A program made the translations under genes and the position numbers. Below the pieces are notes generated by a model that saw only the letters and a program-made list of their open reading frames with translations, made no database searches and had not been told where the DNA came from. A stretch of 64,000 nt of DNA from Oceanicella actignis (lineage in GTDB: Bacteria > Pseudomonadota > Alphaproteobacteria > Rhodobacterales > Rhodobacteraceae). Of the stretch, positions 28,525 through 37,334 are shown piece by piece (the first letter of the stretch is position 1; each line of letters opens with the position of its first letter). The DNA lies in the NCBI RefSeq assembly GCF_008124525.1, contig NZ_VNHJ01000007.1, positions 62,001 to 126,000 on the forward strand, given 5' to 3'.

Positions 28525-28548
28525 AGGGGGGCCTTGCGCCAATTCCAA

Positions 28549-28578
28549 TTGTCAAGCCCCTCGCGGCAAGGCTATGGT
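28549..28578 (+). promoter_or_regulatory. Candidate rne promoter
   Basis: TTGTCA (28549-28554), an 18-bp spacer and TATGGT (28573-28578) lie just outside the amidase start. Transcription from here would leave an rne leader of about 420 nt. Confidence 0.45.
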
Positions 28579-29005
28579 GCTCGGGCCGCGAACCGTCCGC
28601 GCGTCCGCCCTCCGGCGGCGATCGGCGGCGCGCGCGAAAGACGAATTTTCGAATGAAGCGGCCAGACCTCGCCGAAGCTCCGCGGACGGAGCCGCCCGGG
28701 GTCCACCGAAAAGCGCTGCAGAGTTTCGAATGGCCCCGGCCCGAAGCCGCCCCAGGCGGCGCAGGAACCGGGGACCCGCCCGACCGGGGCCGACGCCGAA
28801 TCGGCGCGGCTCGAAGAGAGATGAACGCGATGACCCGAGCCGAACGACAGGACATGCACGCCGCGCAGGACGGGGCCCAGCGCCCCGCCGGCGCCGCGCC
28901 GCGCTGCGGGCGGCCGGCTCCTCTCGCACAGAACGAGAACGCGGCGCCGCCCCGCGGCGGATGCGATCCCGCCCGGATTGCGCGCGCGCCGCGGCGCAGG
29001 AGAAC
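28579..29005 (+). other. Long 5' leader of rne
   Basis: About 430 bp without a credible gene precede rne. The stretch includes a nested hairpin around 28732-28776: outer GGCCCCGG with CCGGGG-CC, inner GCCGCC-CCA-GGCGGC. RNase E genes of other bacteria carry long structured leaders through which the enzyme limits its own mRNA, so this stretch could serve the same purpose; that is inference. An alternative is an uncharacterised upstream peptide around 28653-28810. Confidence 0.5.
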
Positions 29006-32000
29006 ATGGCCAAGAAGATGCTTATCGACGCGACGCATCCCGAGGAGACCCGGGTCGTCGTCGTGGACGGAAACAAGGTAGACGAGTTCGATTTCGAATC
29101 GAGCAGCAAGAGGCAGCTTGCAGGCAACATCTATCTGGCGAAGGTGACGCGCGTCGAGCCGTCGCTGCAGGCCGCTTTCGTCGAATATGGCGGGAACCGG
29201 CACGGCTTCCTCGCCTTTTCCGAGATCCACCCCGACTATTACCAGATCCCCAAGGCCGACCGCGAAGCGCTGCTGGCCGAAGAGGCCGCCGCCTCGCGCG
29301 CGGCGCAGGCGCGCGACGACGCCGCCGCGGGCGACGCCCCGGCCGGGGACGAGGACGAAGACGAAGCGCAAGAGGCCGGCGCCGCGGGCGACGAGGACGG
29401 ATCGCGCAAGCGCCGCGGCCGCGCCCGCCGGGGCGGCCGTCGCCGGCGCCGCGAGGAAGGCGGCTCGGACGACGCCGCGGGCGGCGGCGAAGCGGCTGGC
29501 CAGGCGACGGGCGACGCCTCCGCCGAAGCAGCCGAGGCCGCCGCGCCCGCGGGCGACGAAGCCCCGGCGCCCCAGGGCGGCGCGCAGGCCGAGGACGCGG
29601 CGAATGCGGCCGACGCGCAGCCCGAGGGCGGCGAGGCCCCGGCGGCCAAGGCCGACGCGCAAACCGCGAACGCGGAGAAGGAGGCCGACGCGCCGGCTGA
29701 CGCGGCAGCCGCCGCCCCCGAAGGCGACGAGCTCCCCGCCGCGCCCCAGACCGCCCCCGCCGACGCGCCCGCCGAGGATGTCGCGGCGGCTCGGACGGCC
29801 GACGCGGCGGACGAGGCGCCGATTTCGCCCCGGCAGCCCGCCGAAACGGCGCCCGCCGACGCGCCGGCCGGCGAGGGGGCGGCTGACGAGGCCGCTGACG
29901 GGGCGGACGACGCGAAGGATGATTCCGGCGAAGGCCCCCGCTCGATCGCCGAAAGCGCCGGCGCGGACAAGGACGAGACCATCCACGAAGACTACGCGCC
30001 CGCCGAGGCCGCCGGCGCGCGGGCGCCGGATGCGGCCGCGGGCGCCGAGGACCAGGCGGCCCCGCCCGTCGCCGCCGCCGGCGAAGCCGGCGAAGATGGC
30101 GCGCCCGCGCCCGAAACGCCCCTGACCGAAACGCCCGCCGCAGACGCCGCCGCTCAGGCGCCCGACGCCGTGACGGTCAAGGCCGGCGACGCGCCCGCCG
30201 ACGAGCGCAACGAGACGACCACCGACGCGGCCGCCGAGTCGCCTTCCGACGCAGGCCGGCCCGACGCCGCCGATGCGCCCGAGACCGACGCCGAGGGCTC
30301 CGAAACGCCCGACTCCGGCGCCGCGGCGGCCGAAACGCCGCAGGACGACGACGCGGAAGGCGGGGCGGCGCAGGCCGAAACCGATCCGGCCCGGAGCGGG
30401 GAAGCCGAAGCGGACGAAGCCGACGACGCCCCCGCCCGCCCCCGCAGCCGACGCCGCCGTCCGGCGCGCGGCCGCGGCCGGGCGCAGCCCGACGCGCCCT
30501 CGGACGAGGACGCGCAGCCCGAAGCCGAAGCCGAAGCCGAGCCCGAGGTCGAGGAGATCGCCCCCGAGGATCCGATCGAAGAGGCGCGCCCCCAGCGCCC
30601 GCGCATGCGCCGCTACAAGATCCAGGAGGTGATCAAGGTCCGGCAGATCATGCTGGTTCAGGTCGTCAAGGAAGAGCGCGGCAACAAGGGCGCGGCGCTC
30701 ACCACCTACCTGTCGCTGGCCGGGCGCTACTGCGTGCTCATGCCCAACACCGCGCGCGGGGGCGGCATCAGCCGCAAGATCACCAACGCCGCCGACCGCA
30801 AGAAGCTCAAGGAGATCGCCGCCGAGCTGCAGGTGCCCAAGGGCATGGGGCTGATCATCCGCACCGCCGGCGCCAAGCGCACGCGCGCCGAGATCCGGCG
30901 CGACTACGAATACCTGCTGCGCCAGTGGGAGCAGATCCGCGAGCTGACGCTGCGCTCGATCGCCCCGACCCTGGTCTACGAGGAGGGCAGCCTGATCAAG
31001 CGCGCCATCCGCGACCTCTACAGCCGCGACATCGACGAGATCCTGGTCGAGGGCGAAGAGGGCTACCGCGAGGCCAAGGACTACATGAAGATGCTCATGC
31101 CCTCTCACGCCAGGAACGTGAAGCGGTATGAGGACCGCGTCCCCCTCTTCATCCGCTACAAGGTCGAGGACGAGCTGGCCTCGATGTTCAACCCCGTCGT
31201 GCAGCTCAAGTCCGGCGGCTACATCGTCATCGGCGTGACCGAGGCGCTGGTGGCCATCGACATCAACTCGGGCCGCTCGACCAAGGAGGCCTCGATCGAG
31301 GAGACGGCGCTCAAGACCAATCTCGAGGCCGCCGACGAGATCGCCCGCCAGCTGCGCCTGCGCGACCTGGCGGGGCTGATCGTGATCGACTTCATCGACA
31401 TGGACGATCCGCGCAACAACCGCGCGGTCGAAAAGCGGATGAAGGAGCGGCTCAAATCCGACCGCGCCCGCATCCAGGTCGGGCGCATCTCGCCCTTCGG
31501 CCTGATGGAGATGTCGCGCCAGCGCCTGCGCCCGGGCATGCTCGAGGCCTCGACCGCGCCCTGCCCCCACTGCCACGGCACGGGCGTCACGCGCTCGGAC
31601 GAATCGATGGCGCTGTCGATCCTGCGCGAGGTCGAGGAAGAGGGCGTGCGCGGCAAGGCGCCCGAGATCCTGGTCAAGGCGCCGCTTTCGGTCGTCAACT
31701 TCCTGATGAACCAGAAGCGCGAGCATCTGATGCGCATCGAGGCGCGCTACGACATCTCGGTGCGCGTCGAGGCGGACCCGACCATGATCGTGCCCGACCG
31801 CAAGATCGAGCGCATCAAGACCCCGCTGCGCGAGCGCGCGCGCGTCCAGGCGCCGGCGGCGGTGACGGCGGCCGCCGTCTACGCCGCCTCGCCCGACCTG
31901 GCCGGCGCGGTCGAGGACGCCGAGATCGTCGCCCCCGGGGCCGAGGCGCCCGAGGCGCCCACGGCGCCCGCCCCGGCGCCCGAGGCCGAAGGCGCCGAGG

Positions 32001-32665
32001 CCAAGCCGCGCCGCGGCCGCCGCGGCGGACGGCGCCGGCGCAAGAGCGCTTCCGCCGAGACCTCGGATCAGGGCGCGCCCGTGCAGGCCCCGGCGCAGGC
32101 CGATGCGCAGCAGCGGGCGGATGCGGGCGCCGAGGCGGCGCTGGGCTTCGGCCCCGAAGGTCCGAACATCGCGGCGAGGGCGCCGAGGCCGACATCCCCG
32201 CGCCGCGCCGCAGCCGCCGCCGGCGCAAGCCCCGCGGCGAAGGCGTCGCCGAGGCCGCGCCGACGCCCGAAACCGGGACCGAGGCCGAAGCCGAAGCCGG
32301 GACCGGAGCAACGACCGCGCCGGCCCCCAAGGATGAGGGTGTCGCCGAGACCGGGGCGGCGACTGGCGCCGAGACCGGAGCCGAAACCCGAGCGGCCGAG
32401 ACTGGGGCCGGGGTCGATGCCGCCGCAGGTCGGGCGGCCGACGCCGCCGCGCCGCCGGAACCCGAAGCGGACGAGGCCATGGCGACGGCAGAAACGCCGA
32501 CGCAGGCCGAGGCCGCGGCCGAGGGCGCTCCTGCGCCGGAGCAACCGGCGACCGGCGACGGGTCCGCGCCCGCCGCCGCGCCCAAGGCCGAGGACGAAGC
32601 CGCGGCGGACGCACAGGCGGCGCGGGCGCCCGAAACCGAGCCCGAAACCCCGGCCGAAACCCTGA
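29006..32665 (+). CDS. rne: Ribonuclease E (frameshifted tail)
   Basis: The 1219-aa frame as it stands encodes RNase E, the endonuclease that initiates mRNA decay and scaffolds the degradosome. The start at 29006 (MAKKMLIDATHPEETRVVVV) has AGGAG just upstream. The S1 domain is split: its first half ends at about residue 92. An acidic Ala/Glu/Asp-rich insert of about 440 residues follows, and the fold resumes at about 533 (MRRYKIQEVIKVRQIMLVQV). Catalytic Asp residues are in VAIDINSGRSTKEAS and LIVIDFIDMDDPRNN; the Zn-link is CPHCHGTG. After GFGPEG (about 32158) the frame turns into a Pro/Arg-rich stretch ending at 32665. The family-like Ala/Glu-rich tail continues in another frame to 32877, so a one-base deletion near 32162 is likely. 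With that base restored the protein would be about 1290 aa. Confidence 0.9.
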   Translation: MAKKMLIDATHPEETRVVVVDGNKVDEFDFESSSKRQLAGNIYLAKVTRVEPSLQAAFVEYGGNRHGFLAFSEIHPDYYQIPKADREALLAEEAAASRAAQARDDAAAGDAPAGDEDEDEAQEAGAAGDEDGSRKRRGRARRGGRRRRREEGGSDDAAGGGEAAGQATGDASAEAAEAAAPAGDEAPAPQGGAQAEDAANAADAQPEGGEAPAAKADAQTANAEKEADAPADAAAAAPEGDELPAAPQTAPADAPAEDVAAARTADAADEAPISPRQPAETAPADAPAGEGAADEAADGADDAKDDSGEGPRSIAESAGADKDETIHEDYAPAEAAGARAPDAAAGAEDQAAPPVAAAGEAGEDGAPAPETPLTETPAADAAAQAPDAVTVKAGDAPADERNETTTDAAAESPSDAGRPDAADAPETDAEGSETPDSGAAAAETPQDDDAEGGAAQAETDPARSGEAEADEADDAPARPRSRRRRPARGRGRAQPDAPSDEDAQPEAEAEAEPEVEEIAPEDPIEEARPQRPRMRRYKIQEVIKVRQIMLVQVVKEERGNKGAALTTYLSLAGRYCVLMPNTARGGGISRKITNAADRKKLKEIAAELQVPKGMGLIIRTAGAKRTRAEIRRDYEYLLRQWEQIRELTLRSIAPTLVYEEGSLIKRAIRDLYSRDIDEILVEGEEGYREAKDYMKMLMPSHARNVKRYEDRVPLFIRYKVEDELASMFNPVVQLKSGGYIVIGVTEALVAIDINSGRSTKEASIEETALKTNLEAADEIARQLRLRDLAGLIVIDFIDMDDPRNNRAVEKRMKERLKSDRARIQVGRISPFGLMEMSRQRLRPGMLEASTAPCPHCHGTGVTRSDESMALSILREVEEEGVRGKAPEILVKAPLSVVNFLMNQKREHLMRIEARYDISVRVEADPTMIVPDRKIERIKTPLRERARVQAPAAVTAAAVYAASPDLAGAVEDAEIVAPGAEAPEAPTAPAPAPEAEGAEAKPRRGRRGGRRRRKSASAETSDQGAPVQAPAQADAQQRADAGAEAALGFGPEGPNIAARAPRPTSPRRAAAAAGASPAAKASPRPRRRPKPGPRPKPKPGPEQRPRRPPRMRVSPRPGRRLAPRPEPKPERPRLGPGSMPPQVGRPTPPRRRNPKRTRPWRRQKRRRRPRPRPRALLRRSNRRPATGPRPPPRPRPRTKPRRTHRRRGRPKPSPKPRPKP

Positions 32666-32877
32666 CCCAAGCCGGGGCCGAAGCGGCGCCGACGCCCGAG
32701 GCGGGGACGAGCGACGCCGAGGACGGCGCCGCGCCAGAGCAAGGCGCGCAAGCCGAGGCGGCGCAGCCGCAAGCCGATGCCGCGCAGCCGCAGGGCGCCG
32801 CGCCGACGGACGCGGCGCCTCAGCCCGACTCGCCGCCCAAGCCGCGCAAGCGCGGATGGTGGTCGCTGCGCCGCTGA
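32161..32877 (+). other. rne: Displaced C-terminal tail of RNase E (other reading frame)
   Basis: In the frame starting TCC at 32161 the sequence reads EHRGEGAEADIPAPRRSRRR and continues as Ala/Glu/Pro-rich tail for about 237 codons, ending PPKPRKRGWWSLRR at the TGA of 32877. A terminal GWW with flanking arginines is the PNPase-docking motif known from Caulobacter RNase E. A good terminator follows 24 bp later, so this, not the 32665 stop, looks like the ancestral gene end. Confidence 0.8.
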
Positions 32878-32901
32878 CGCGCCTTGCCCTCTGAAAGACG
32901 A

Positions 32902-32931
32902 CGCCCGGCCGCGCCTGCGGCCGGGCGTTTT
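32902..32931 (+). terminator. Rho-independent terminator of rne
   Basis: A perfect 11-bp stem, CGCCCGGCCGC-GCCT-GCGGCCGGGCG, is followed by TTTTCGT. It lies 24 bp after the 32877 stop. The remaining ~270 bp to the aminotransferase stop at 33202 show no gene, only GC-rich sequence. Confidence 0.88.
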
Positions 32932-33201
32932 CGTCGCCTCCTGGGTCCTGATCGCGCGGGCGCTCCTGCACATCCGCCGCCGCGCCGCGGCTGGCCATAG
33001 CGTTCTGCGCGACGATCCCGCGCCCGGGCCGCGCGGCCTTGTGGAGCCGCCGTGCCGGGCCGCCGGTTCCCGGGCGCATCTTGCGCCTCGGCCCCGCCGC
33101 CCGGCGCCGCCGCGGCGCGCATGCCATCGAGATTCGCTTGCGATCGCGCGGCGCAGCCCCGTCCGGCCGCATCGCGGGCGCCGCCGCGGCCAGGCGGGCG
33201 G

Positions 33202-34353
33202 TCAACGCGCCGCCTTGCCGCCCGCGCCCAGCCATGCCCTGAGCCGCCGGGCGCCCTCGCGCATCTGCGCCTCGGAGCCGGCGAAGCTGAAGCGGACCGT
33301 CCGCGCCCCGCGCACCGGGTCGAAATCCAGCCCCGGCGTCGCCGCGACGCCCGCCTCGTCAAGCATCCGCGCGCAAAAGGCGCGGCTGTCGTCGGTCAGA
33401 TGCGCGACGTCGGCGTAAAGATAGAACGCCCCGTCGCAGGGCGCGATGTCGCGGAACCCGGCGCGCGGCAGCTCCTCGAGCAGCAGGGCGCGGTTGCGCG
33501 CATAGACGGCGCGGTTGGCCTCGAGCTCGTCCTCGGCCTCGAGCGCGCCCAGCGCGGCGACCTGGCTGGCATGGGTCGGGCAGATGAACAGGTTCTGCGC
33601 CAGCCGCTCGACCGCGCGCAGATGGCTCGGCGGCACGACCATCCAGCCGATGCGCCACCCCGTCATGGAGAAATATTTCGAGAAGCTGTTGATGACGAAC
33701 ACATCGTCCGTCGCCTCGAGCGCCGAGACCGCCGGGCGCTCGTAGGTCAGGCCGTGATAGATCTCGTCCGAGATGAAGGCCGCCCCGCGCGCGGCGCAGG
33801 CCTGCGCCAGCGCGCGCAGCTCGTCCAGCGCCAGCATCGTGCCGGTCGGATTGGCCGGGCTGGCGACCAGCAGGCCGTCCGAGTCGCCCAGATCCGCGGG
33901 CGTGGGCTGATAGCGCGTCTCGGGGCGCGTCTCGATCCGGCGCACCCGCACGCCCAGCGCCTTGAAGATGTTGCGATAGCTCGGATAGCTGGGATCGCCC
34001 AGCGCGACCTCGTCGCCGATCTCGAACAGCGCCAGAAAGGCCAGGAGGAACGCCCCCGACGAGCCCGCCGTGACCACCACCCGCGCCGGGTCCAGATCCA
34101 GCCCGTGCCGGCGCTTGTAGAGCCGCGCGATGCCCTCGCGCAGCTCGGGCAGGCCAAGCGCCACCGTGTAGCCCAGCGCGTCGCTGTCCAGCGCCCGCGC
34201 CAGACGCTCGCGCGCGAGGCGGGGCGCGGGCGTGGCCGGCTGGCCGACCTCCATGTGAATGACGTCGCGCCCGGCGGCCTGGGCGGCGCGGGCCTGCTCC
34301 ATCACGTCCATCACGATGAAGGGATCGACCGATCCGCGTCTTGAAATCTTCAT
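33202..34353 (-). CDS. Class I/II pyridoxal-phosphate aminotransferase
   Basis: A 383-aa fold-type I aminotransferase of the aspartate aminotransferase superfamily. Motifs in order: HMEVGQPATPAP, GYTVALGLPELREGIARLY, SPANPTGTML (Asn contacting PLP), FISDEIYHGLTYE (Asp and Tyr) and NSFSKYFSMTGWRIGW, with the Schiff-base lysine in SFSKYFSM. The C-terminal VRFSFAGSEAQM carries the Arg that binds the substrate carboxylate. The substrate cannot be told from sequence. The start at 34353 (MKISRRGSVDPFIVMDVMEQ) fits the family; the longer frame upstream runs through intergenic repeats. Divergent from the M48 gene. Confidence 0.9.
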   Translation of the reverse strand: MKISRRGSVDPFIVMDVMEQARAAQAAGRDVIHMEVGQPATPAPRLARERLARALDSDALGYTVALGLPELREGIARLYKRRHGLDLDPARVVVTAGSSGAFLLAFLALFEIGDEVALGDPSYPSYRNIFKALGVRVRRIETRPETRYQPTPADLGDSDGLLVASPANPTGTMLALDELRALAQACAARGAAFISDEIYHGLTYERPAVSALEATDDVFVINSFSKYFSMTGWRIGWMVVPPSHLRAVERLAQNLFICPTHASQVAALGALEAEDELEANRAVYARNRALLLEELPRAGFRDIAPCDGAFYLYADVAHLTDDSRAFCARMLDEAGVAATPGLDFDPVRGARTVRFSFAGSEAQMREGARRLRAWLGAGGKAAR

Positions 34354-34364
34354 CTTCGCGCAGT

Positions 34365-34400
34365 CCTCTGATCGGGCCTCTGATCGGGCCTCTGGCCGGG
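34365..34400. repeat. 12-bp tandem repeat, three copies, upstream of the aminotransferase
   Basis: CCTCTGATCGGG at 34365 and 34377 is followed by the variant CCTCTGGCCGGG at 34389, starting 12 bp before the aminotransferase start codon, within its leader. A second direct repeat, GCAAGCGGCGCGCGCGCCCG, lies at 34436-34455 and 34459-34478 in the same 167-bp divergent region. Confidence 0.9.
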
Positions 34401-34520
34401 TTCGCGCCGTGGTATGGGCCGCCGCGCGCCCAAGGGCAAGCGGCGCGCGCGCCCGAGTGCAAGCGGCGCGCGCGCCCGCCGGGGGTGACATGACGGCCCG
34501 AAGGGGCCATATGGTCGGGA

Positions 34521-35867
34521 ATGATGACGCGCTTGACACGAACCCTATCGCGCGCGGCATGCGCGCTGGCCGTCGCGGCGGCGACGCTGCAGGCGGCGCC
34601 TGCGCAGGCCCTGTCGCTGATCCGCGACGCCGAGATCGAGGCGACGCTGCGCCGCCTGTCGGGGCCGGTGTTCCGCGCCGCGGGGCTCGATCCCGACGAG
34701 GTGCGCATCGTCATCCTTCAGGACCCGAGCGTGAACGCCTTCGTCTTCGGCGGGCGCAACATGGCGCTGACCACGGGGCTGCTGCGCGAATCCGAGCGCC
34801 CCGAGCAGCTGATCGGCGTCATCGCGCATGAGGCGGGGCATATCGTCGGCGGCCATCTGGCCCGGCGCCAGATCGCCGAGCGCAACGCCCGCGGCCCCGT
34901 GCTGCTGGGCCTGGCGCTGGGCGTGGCGGCGGCGGCGGCCGGCGGCGGGCCGGCGGCGGCCGCGGCCATCGCCGGCGGCGGGCAGGCCGCCGAGCGCGCG
35001 CTTCTGGCCTACAGCCGCGCCGAGGAAAGCGCCGCCGACCAGGCCGCGCTGACCTATCTCGAGCGCGCGGGGATCGACCCGGGCGGGATGCTCGAGGTGC
35101 TGGACCGTTTCCGCGGGCAGGAGGTGTTCTCCCAGCGCCACCAGGACCCCTTCGCGCGCACCCATCCCATCAGCGCCGAGCGCCTTTCGCTGGCGCGCGC
35201 GCGGGCGATGCGCTCGCCGGCCTGGGGGCGGGCCTCGCCGCCCGAAACCGTCTATTGGTTCGATCGCATGCGCGCCAAGCTCGACGGTTTTCTCGAGCGG
35301 CCCGACCGGCTTCTGGCGCGGCTCGATCCGGCCGACGGCTCGGAATTCGCGCGGCTCCGCCGGGCGGTGGCGCTGCATCGCCTGCCCGATCCCGACCGGG
35401 CGCTGGCCGAGGTGGACAAGCTGATCGCGATGCGCCCCTCGGACCCCTATTATCACGAGCTCAAGGGTCAGATCCTGCTCGAAAGCGGCCGCGCGGCCCA
35501 GGCCGTGCCCGCCTATCGCGAGGCGGTGCGCCTTGCGCCGGACGAGCCGCTCATCCTGGCGTATCTGGGCCGCGCCTTGCTGGCGCTGAACGATCCGGCC
35601 GCCGACCGCGAGGCGCGCGCGGCGCTCGAGCAGGGGGCGGCGCGCTCGGGCGGGGGCGACGCGACGCTGCTGCGCGATCTGGCGCTGGCCTATGCGCGCA
35701 CCGGCGACGAGGGCATGGCCGCGCTGACCACCGCCGAGCGGCTGGCCATCGCCGGCGCGCGCCGCGACGCGGTGAACCAGGCCCGCCGCGCCCTGACCCT
35801 GCTGCCCAAGGGCAGCCCCGCCGCCACGCGCGCGCAGGACATCATCCTCAGCCTGCAGGACGGCTGA
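34521..35867 (+). CDS. M48 family metalloprotease with TPR repeats (BepA-like)
   Basis: A 448-aa exported protein. A signal peptide (AACALAVAAATLQAAPAQAL) precedes the M48 domain with zinc motif IAHEAGHIVGGH (HExxH) and the distal Glu in AEESAADQAALTYLERAG. The second half is TPR-like helices (YYHELKGQILLESGRAAQAV, LILAYLGRALLALNDPAADR). By analogy with BepA it would handle misfolded outer-membrane proteins in the periplasm; that function is inferred. Two adjacent ATGs (34521, 34524) are possible starts. It is followed after 30 bp by a DsbA-like gene, a sensible periplasmic pairing. Confidence 0.9.
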   Translation: MMTRLTRTLSRAACALAVAAATLQAAPAQALSLIRDAEIEATLRRLSGPVFRAAGLDPDEVRIVILQDPSVNAFVFGGRNMALTTGLLRESERPEQLIGVIAHEAGHIVGGHLARRQIAERNARGPVLLGLALGVAAAAAGGGPAAAAAIAGGGQAAERALLAYSRAEESAADQAALTYLERAGIDPGGMLEVLDRFRGQEVFSQRHQDPFARTHPISAERLSLARARAMRSPAWGRASPPETVYWFDRMRAKLDGFLERPDRLLARLDPADGSEFARLRRAVALHRLPDPDRALAEVDKLIAMRPSDPYYHELKGQILLESGRAAQAVPAYREAVRLAPDEPLILAYLGRALLALNDPAADREARAALEQGAARSGGGDATLLRDLALAYARTGDEGMAALTTAERLAIAGARRDAVNQARRALTLLPKGSPAATRAQDIILSLQDG

Positions 35868-35897
35868 GGGAAGCAGACAGACCGCGAAAGGACCGAC

Positions 35898-36677
35898 ATG
35901 CCCGTTTTCCAGACTCTCCGCAGCCTTGCCGCAGGCGCCCTCGGCGCGCTGTGCGCGGCCGCCGCGCTGCTTCCCGCCGACCCCGCCGCCGCGCAGGAGA
36001 TGCCGCCCGAGGAACGCGCCCTCTTGCGCGCCGAGGTGCGGCGCTATCTGCTCGAGCATCCCGAGGTGGTGATGGAGGCGCTGCGCACCCTCGAGCAGCG
36101 CCGCCGCGAACAGGCCGCCCAGGCCGACGGCCATCTGGTGCGCGCCAACGCCGACGCCTTGTTCAACGATGGCTACTCCTACGTCGCCGGCAACCCCGAG
36201 GGCGACGTGACGGTGGTCGAGTTCCTCGACTACAACTGCGGCTATTGCAAGCGCGCCCATGGCGAGGTGAAGAAGCTGCTCGAAACCGACCCGAACGTGC
36301 GCCTGATCATCAAGGAGTTCCCGATCCTCGGCCCCGGCTCGACCGTGGCGGCGCAGGCCGCGCTGGCGGCGCTCGAGCAGGATGGCGGGTCGCGCTACCT
36401 GGCCTTTTCCGACGCGCTGATGCGCCATCGCGGCGCGCTGGACGAGGACGCCGTGTGGCGCATCGCCGAAGAGGTGGGGCTTGACGTGCGGCGCCTGCGC
36501 GACGACGCCGCCTCGCGCCGGGTGCGCGAGCGCGTGCGCGCCAATCACGACCTGGCGCGCGCGCTGCGCATCGAGGGTACGCCGACCTTCGTCGTGGGCG
36601 ATCAGCTGGTGCGCGGCTACGTGCCGCTCGAGCAGCTGCGCCAGCGCATCGAGAAGGCGCGCGCCGACAAGGGCTGA
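35898..36677 (+). CDS. DsbA family thiol-disulfide protein (Com1-like)
   Basis: A 259-aa periplasmic thioredoxin-fold protein. A signal peptide (LGALCAAAALLPADPAAAQ) precedes a helical N-terminal extension (LLEHPEVVMEALRTLEQRRR). The DsbA-like domain follows, with active site FLDYNCGYCKRAHGE (CGYC) and the cis-Pro loop IEGTPTFVVGDQLV. It resembles Com1/BdbD-like disulfide oxidoreductases. RBS AAAGGA is upstream. It probably forms a transcription unit with the M48 protease. Confidence 0.92.
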   Translation: MPVFQTLRSLAAGALGALCAAAALLPADPAAAQEMPPEERALLRAEVRRYLLEHPEVVMEALRTLEQRRREQAAQADGHLVRANADALFNDGYSYVAGNPEGDVTVVEFLDYNCGYCKRAHGEVKKLLETDPNVRLIIKEFPILGPGSTVAAQAALAALEQDGGSRYLAFSDALMRHRGALDEDAVWRIAEEVGLDVRRLRDDAASRRVRERVRANHDLARALRIEGTPTFVVGDQLVRGYVPLEQLRQRIEKARADKG

Positions 36678-36684
36678 GCCGCGC

Positions 36685-36714
36685 TTGCAACCGCGCGGCG
36701 CGTTGGTGTAAAGC
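36685..36714 (+). promoter_or_regulatory. Candidate accBC promoter
   Basis: TTGCAA (36685-36690), an 18-bp spacer and TAAAGC (36709-36714) lie about 110 bp upstream of accB. The -35 overlaps the loop of a GCCGCGC/GCGCGGC hairpin that may end the preceding transcript. Confidence 0.35.
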
Positions 36715-36823
36715 GCGGGTCTGTGAACGCGCCCGACAACGGGCCGGGCCGCGCCGAACGCGGACCGGGGCAAGCGCCGCGCGGGCCGTCATGGACCGCT
36801 GCGCCAGGAGATTCAGGGATCCC

Positions 36824-37315
36824 ATGAGCAAGACCCACGAAAGCGACATCGCCTTCATCCGCGAACTGGCCGAGCTGCTGCGCGAAACCGACCTGTCCGA
36901 GATCGAGGTTGAGCGCGAATACGGCAAGGAAGACACCCTCAAGGTCCGCGTCGGCCGCCACGCCGCCGCCGCGCCCGTCGTCCATGCCTACGCCCCGCCG
37001 GCGCCCGCGGCGCCGGCCGCCCCCGCCCCTTCCGCCGCGCCGGCGGGCGAGGCGCCCGCGCCCGCCGATCCGGCGCAGCATCCGGGGGCGGTGACCTCGC
37101 CCATGGTCGGCACGGTCTATCTGCAGCCCGAACCGGGCGCCGCGCCCTTCGTCAAGGTCGGCGATCAGGTGGCCGAGGGGCAGACGCTGCTCATCATCGA
37201 GGCGATGAAGACCATGAACCAGATCCCCAGCCCGCGCGCGGGGACGGTCAAGCGGATTCTCGTCGAAGACGGCACGCCGGTCGAGTTCGGCGCGCCGCTC
37301 ATGATCATCGAATAA
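36824..37315 (+). CDS. accB: Acetyl-CoA carboxylase biotin carboxyl carrier protein
   Basis: A 163-aa BCCP of the fatty-acid synthesis acetyl-CoA carboxylase. An N-terminal helical domain ([20 protein letters not shown]) is joined by an Ala/Pro-rich linker (about residues 48-88) to the biotinyl domain. The biotinylated lysine is in [28 protein letters not shown] is the thumb-type segment. The start at 36824 ([11 protein letters not shown]) is preferred over 36791, whose extra residues are atypical. accC follows 19 bp later. Confidence 0.96.
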   Translation: MSKTHESDIAFIRELAELLRETDLSEIEVEREYGKEDTLKVRVGRHAAAAPVVHAYAPPAPAAPAAPAPSAAPAGEAPAPADPAQHPGAVTSPMVGTVYLQPEPGAAPFVKVGDQVAEGQTLLIIEAMKTMNQIPSPRAGTVKRILVEDGTPVEFGAPLMIIE

Positions 37316-37334
37316 CCGCCCGGGAGGACCGGGC

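Noticed and set aside
28265-33235. A 1656-codon open frame antisense to rne
   Set aside because: Stop-free only because the opposite strand is GC-rich and low in complexity; its residues are Arg/Gly/Ala monotony without any family motif, while rne on the other strand has clear catalytic motifs.
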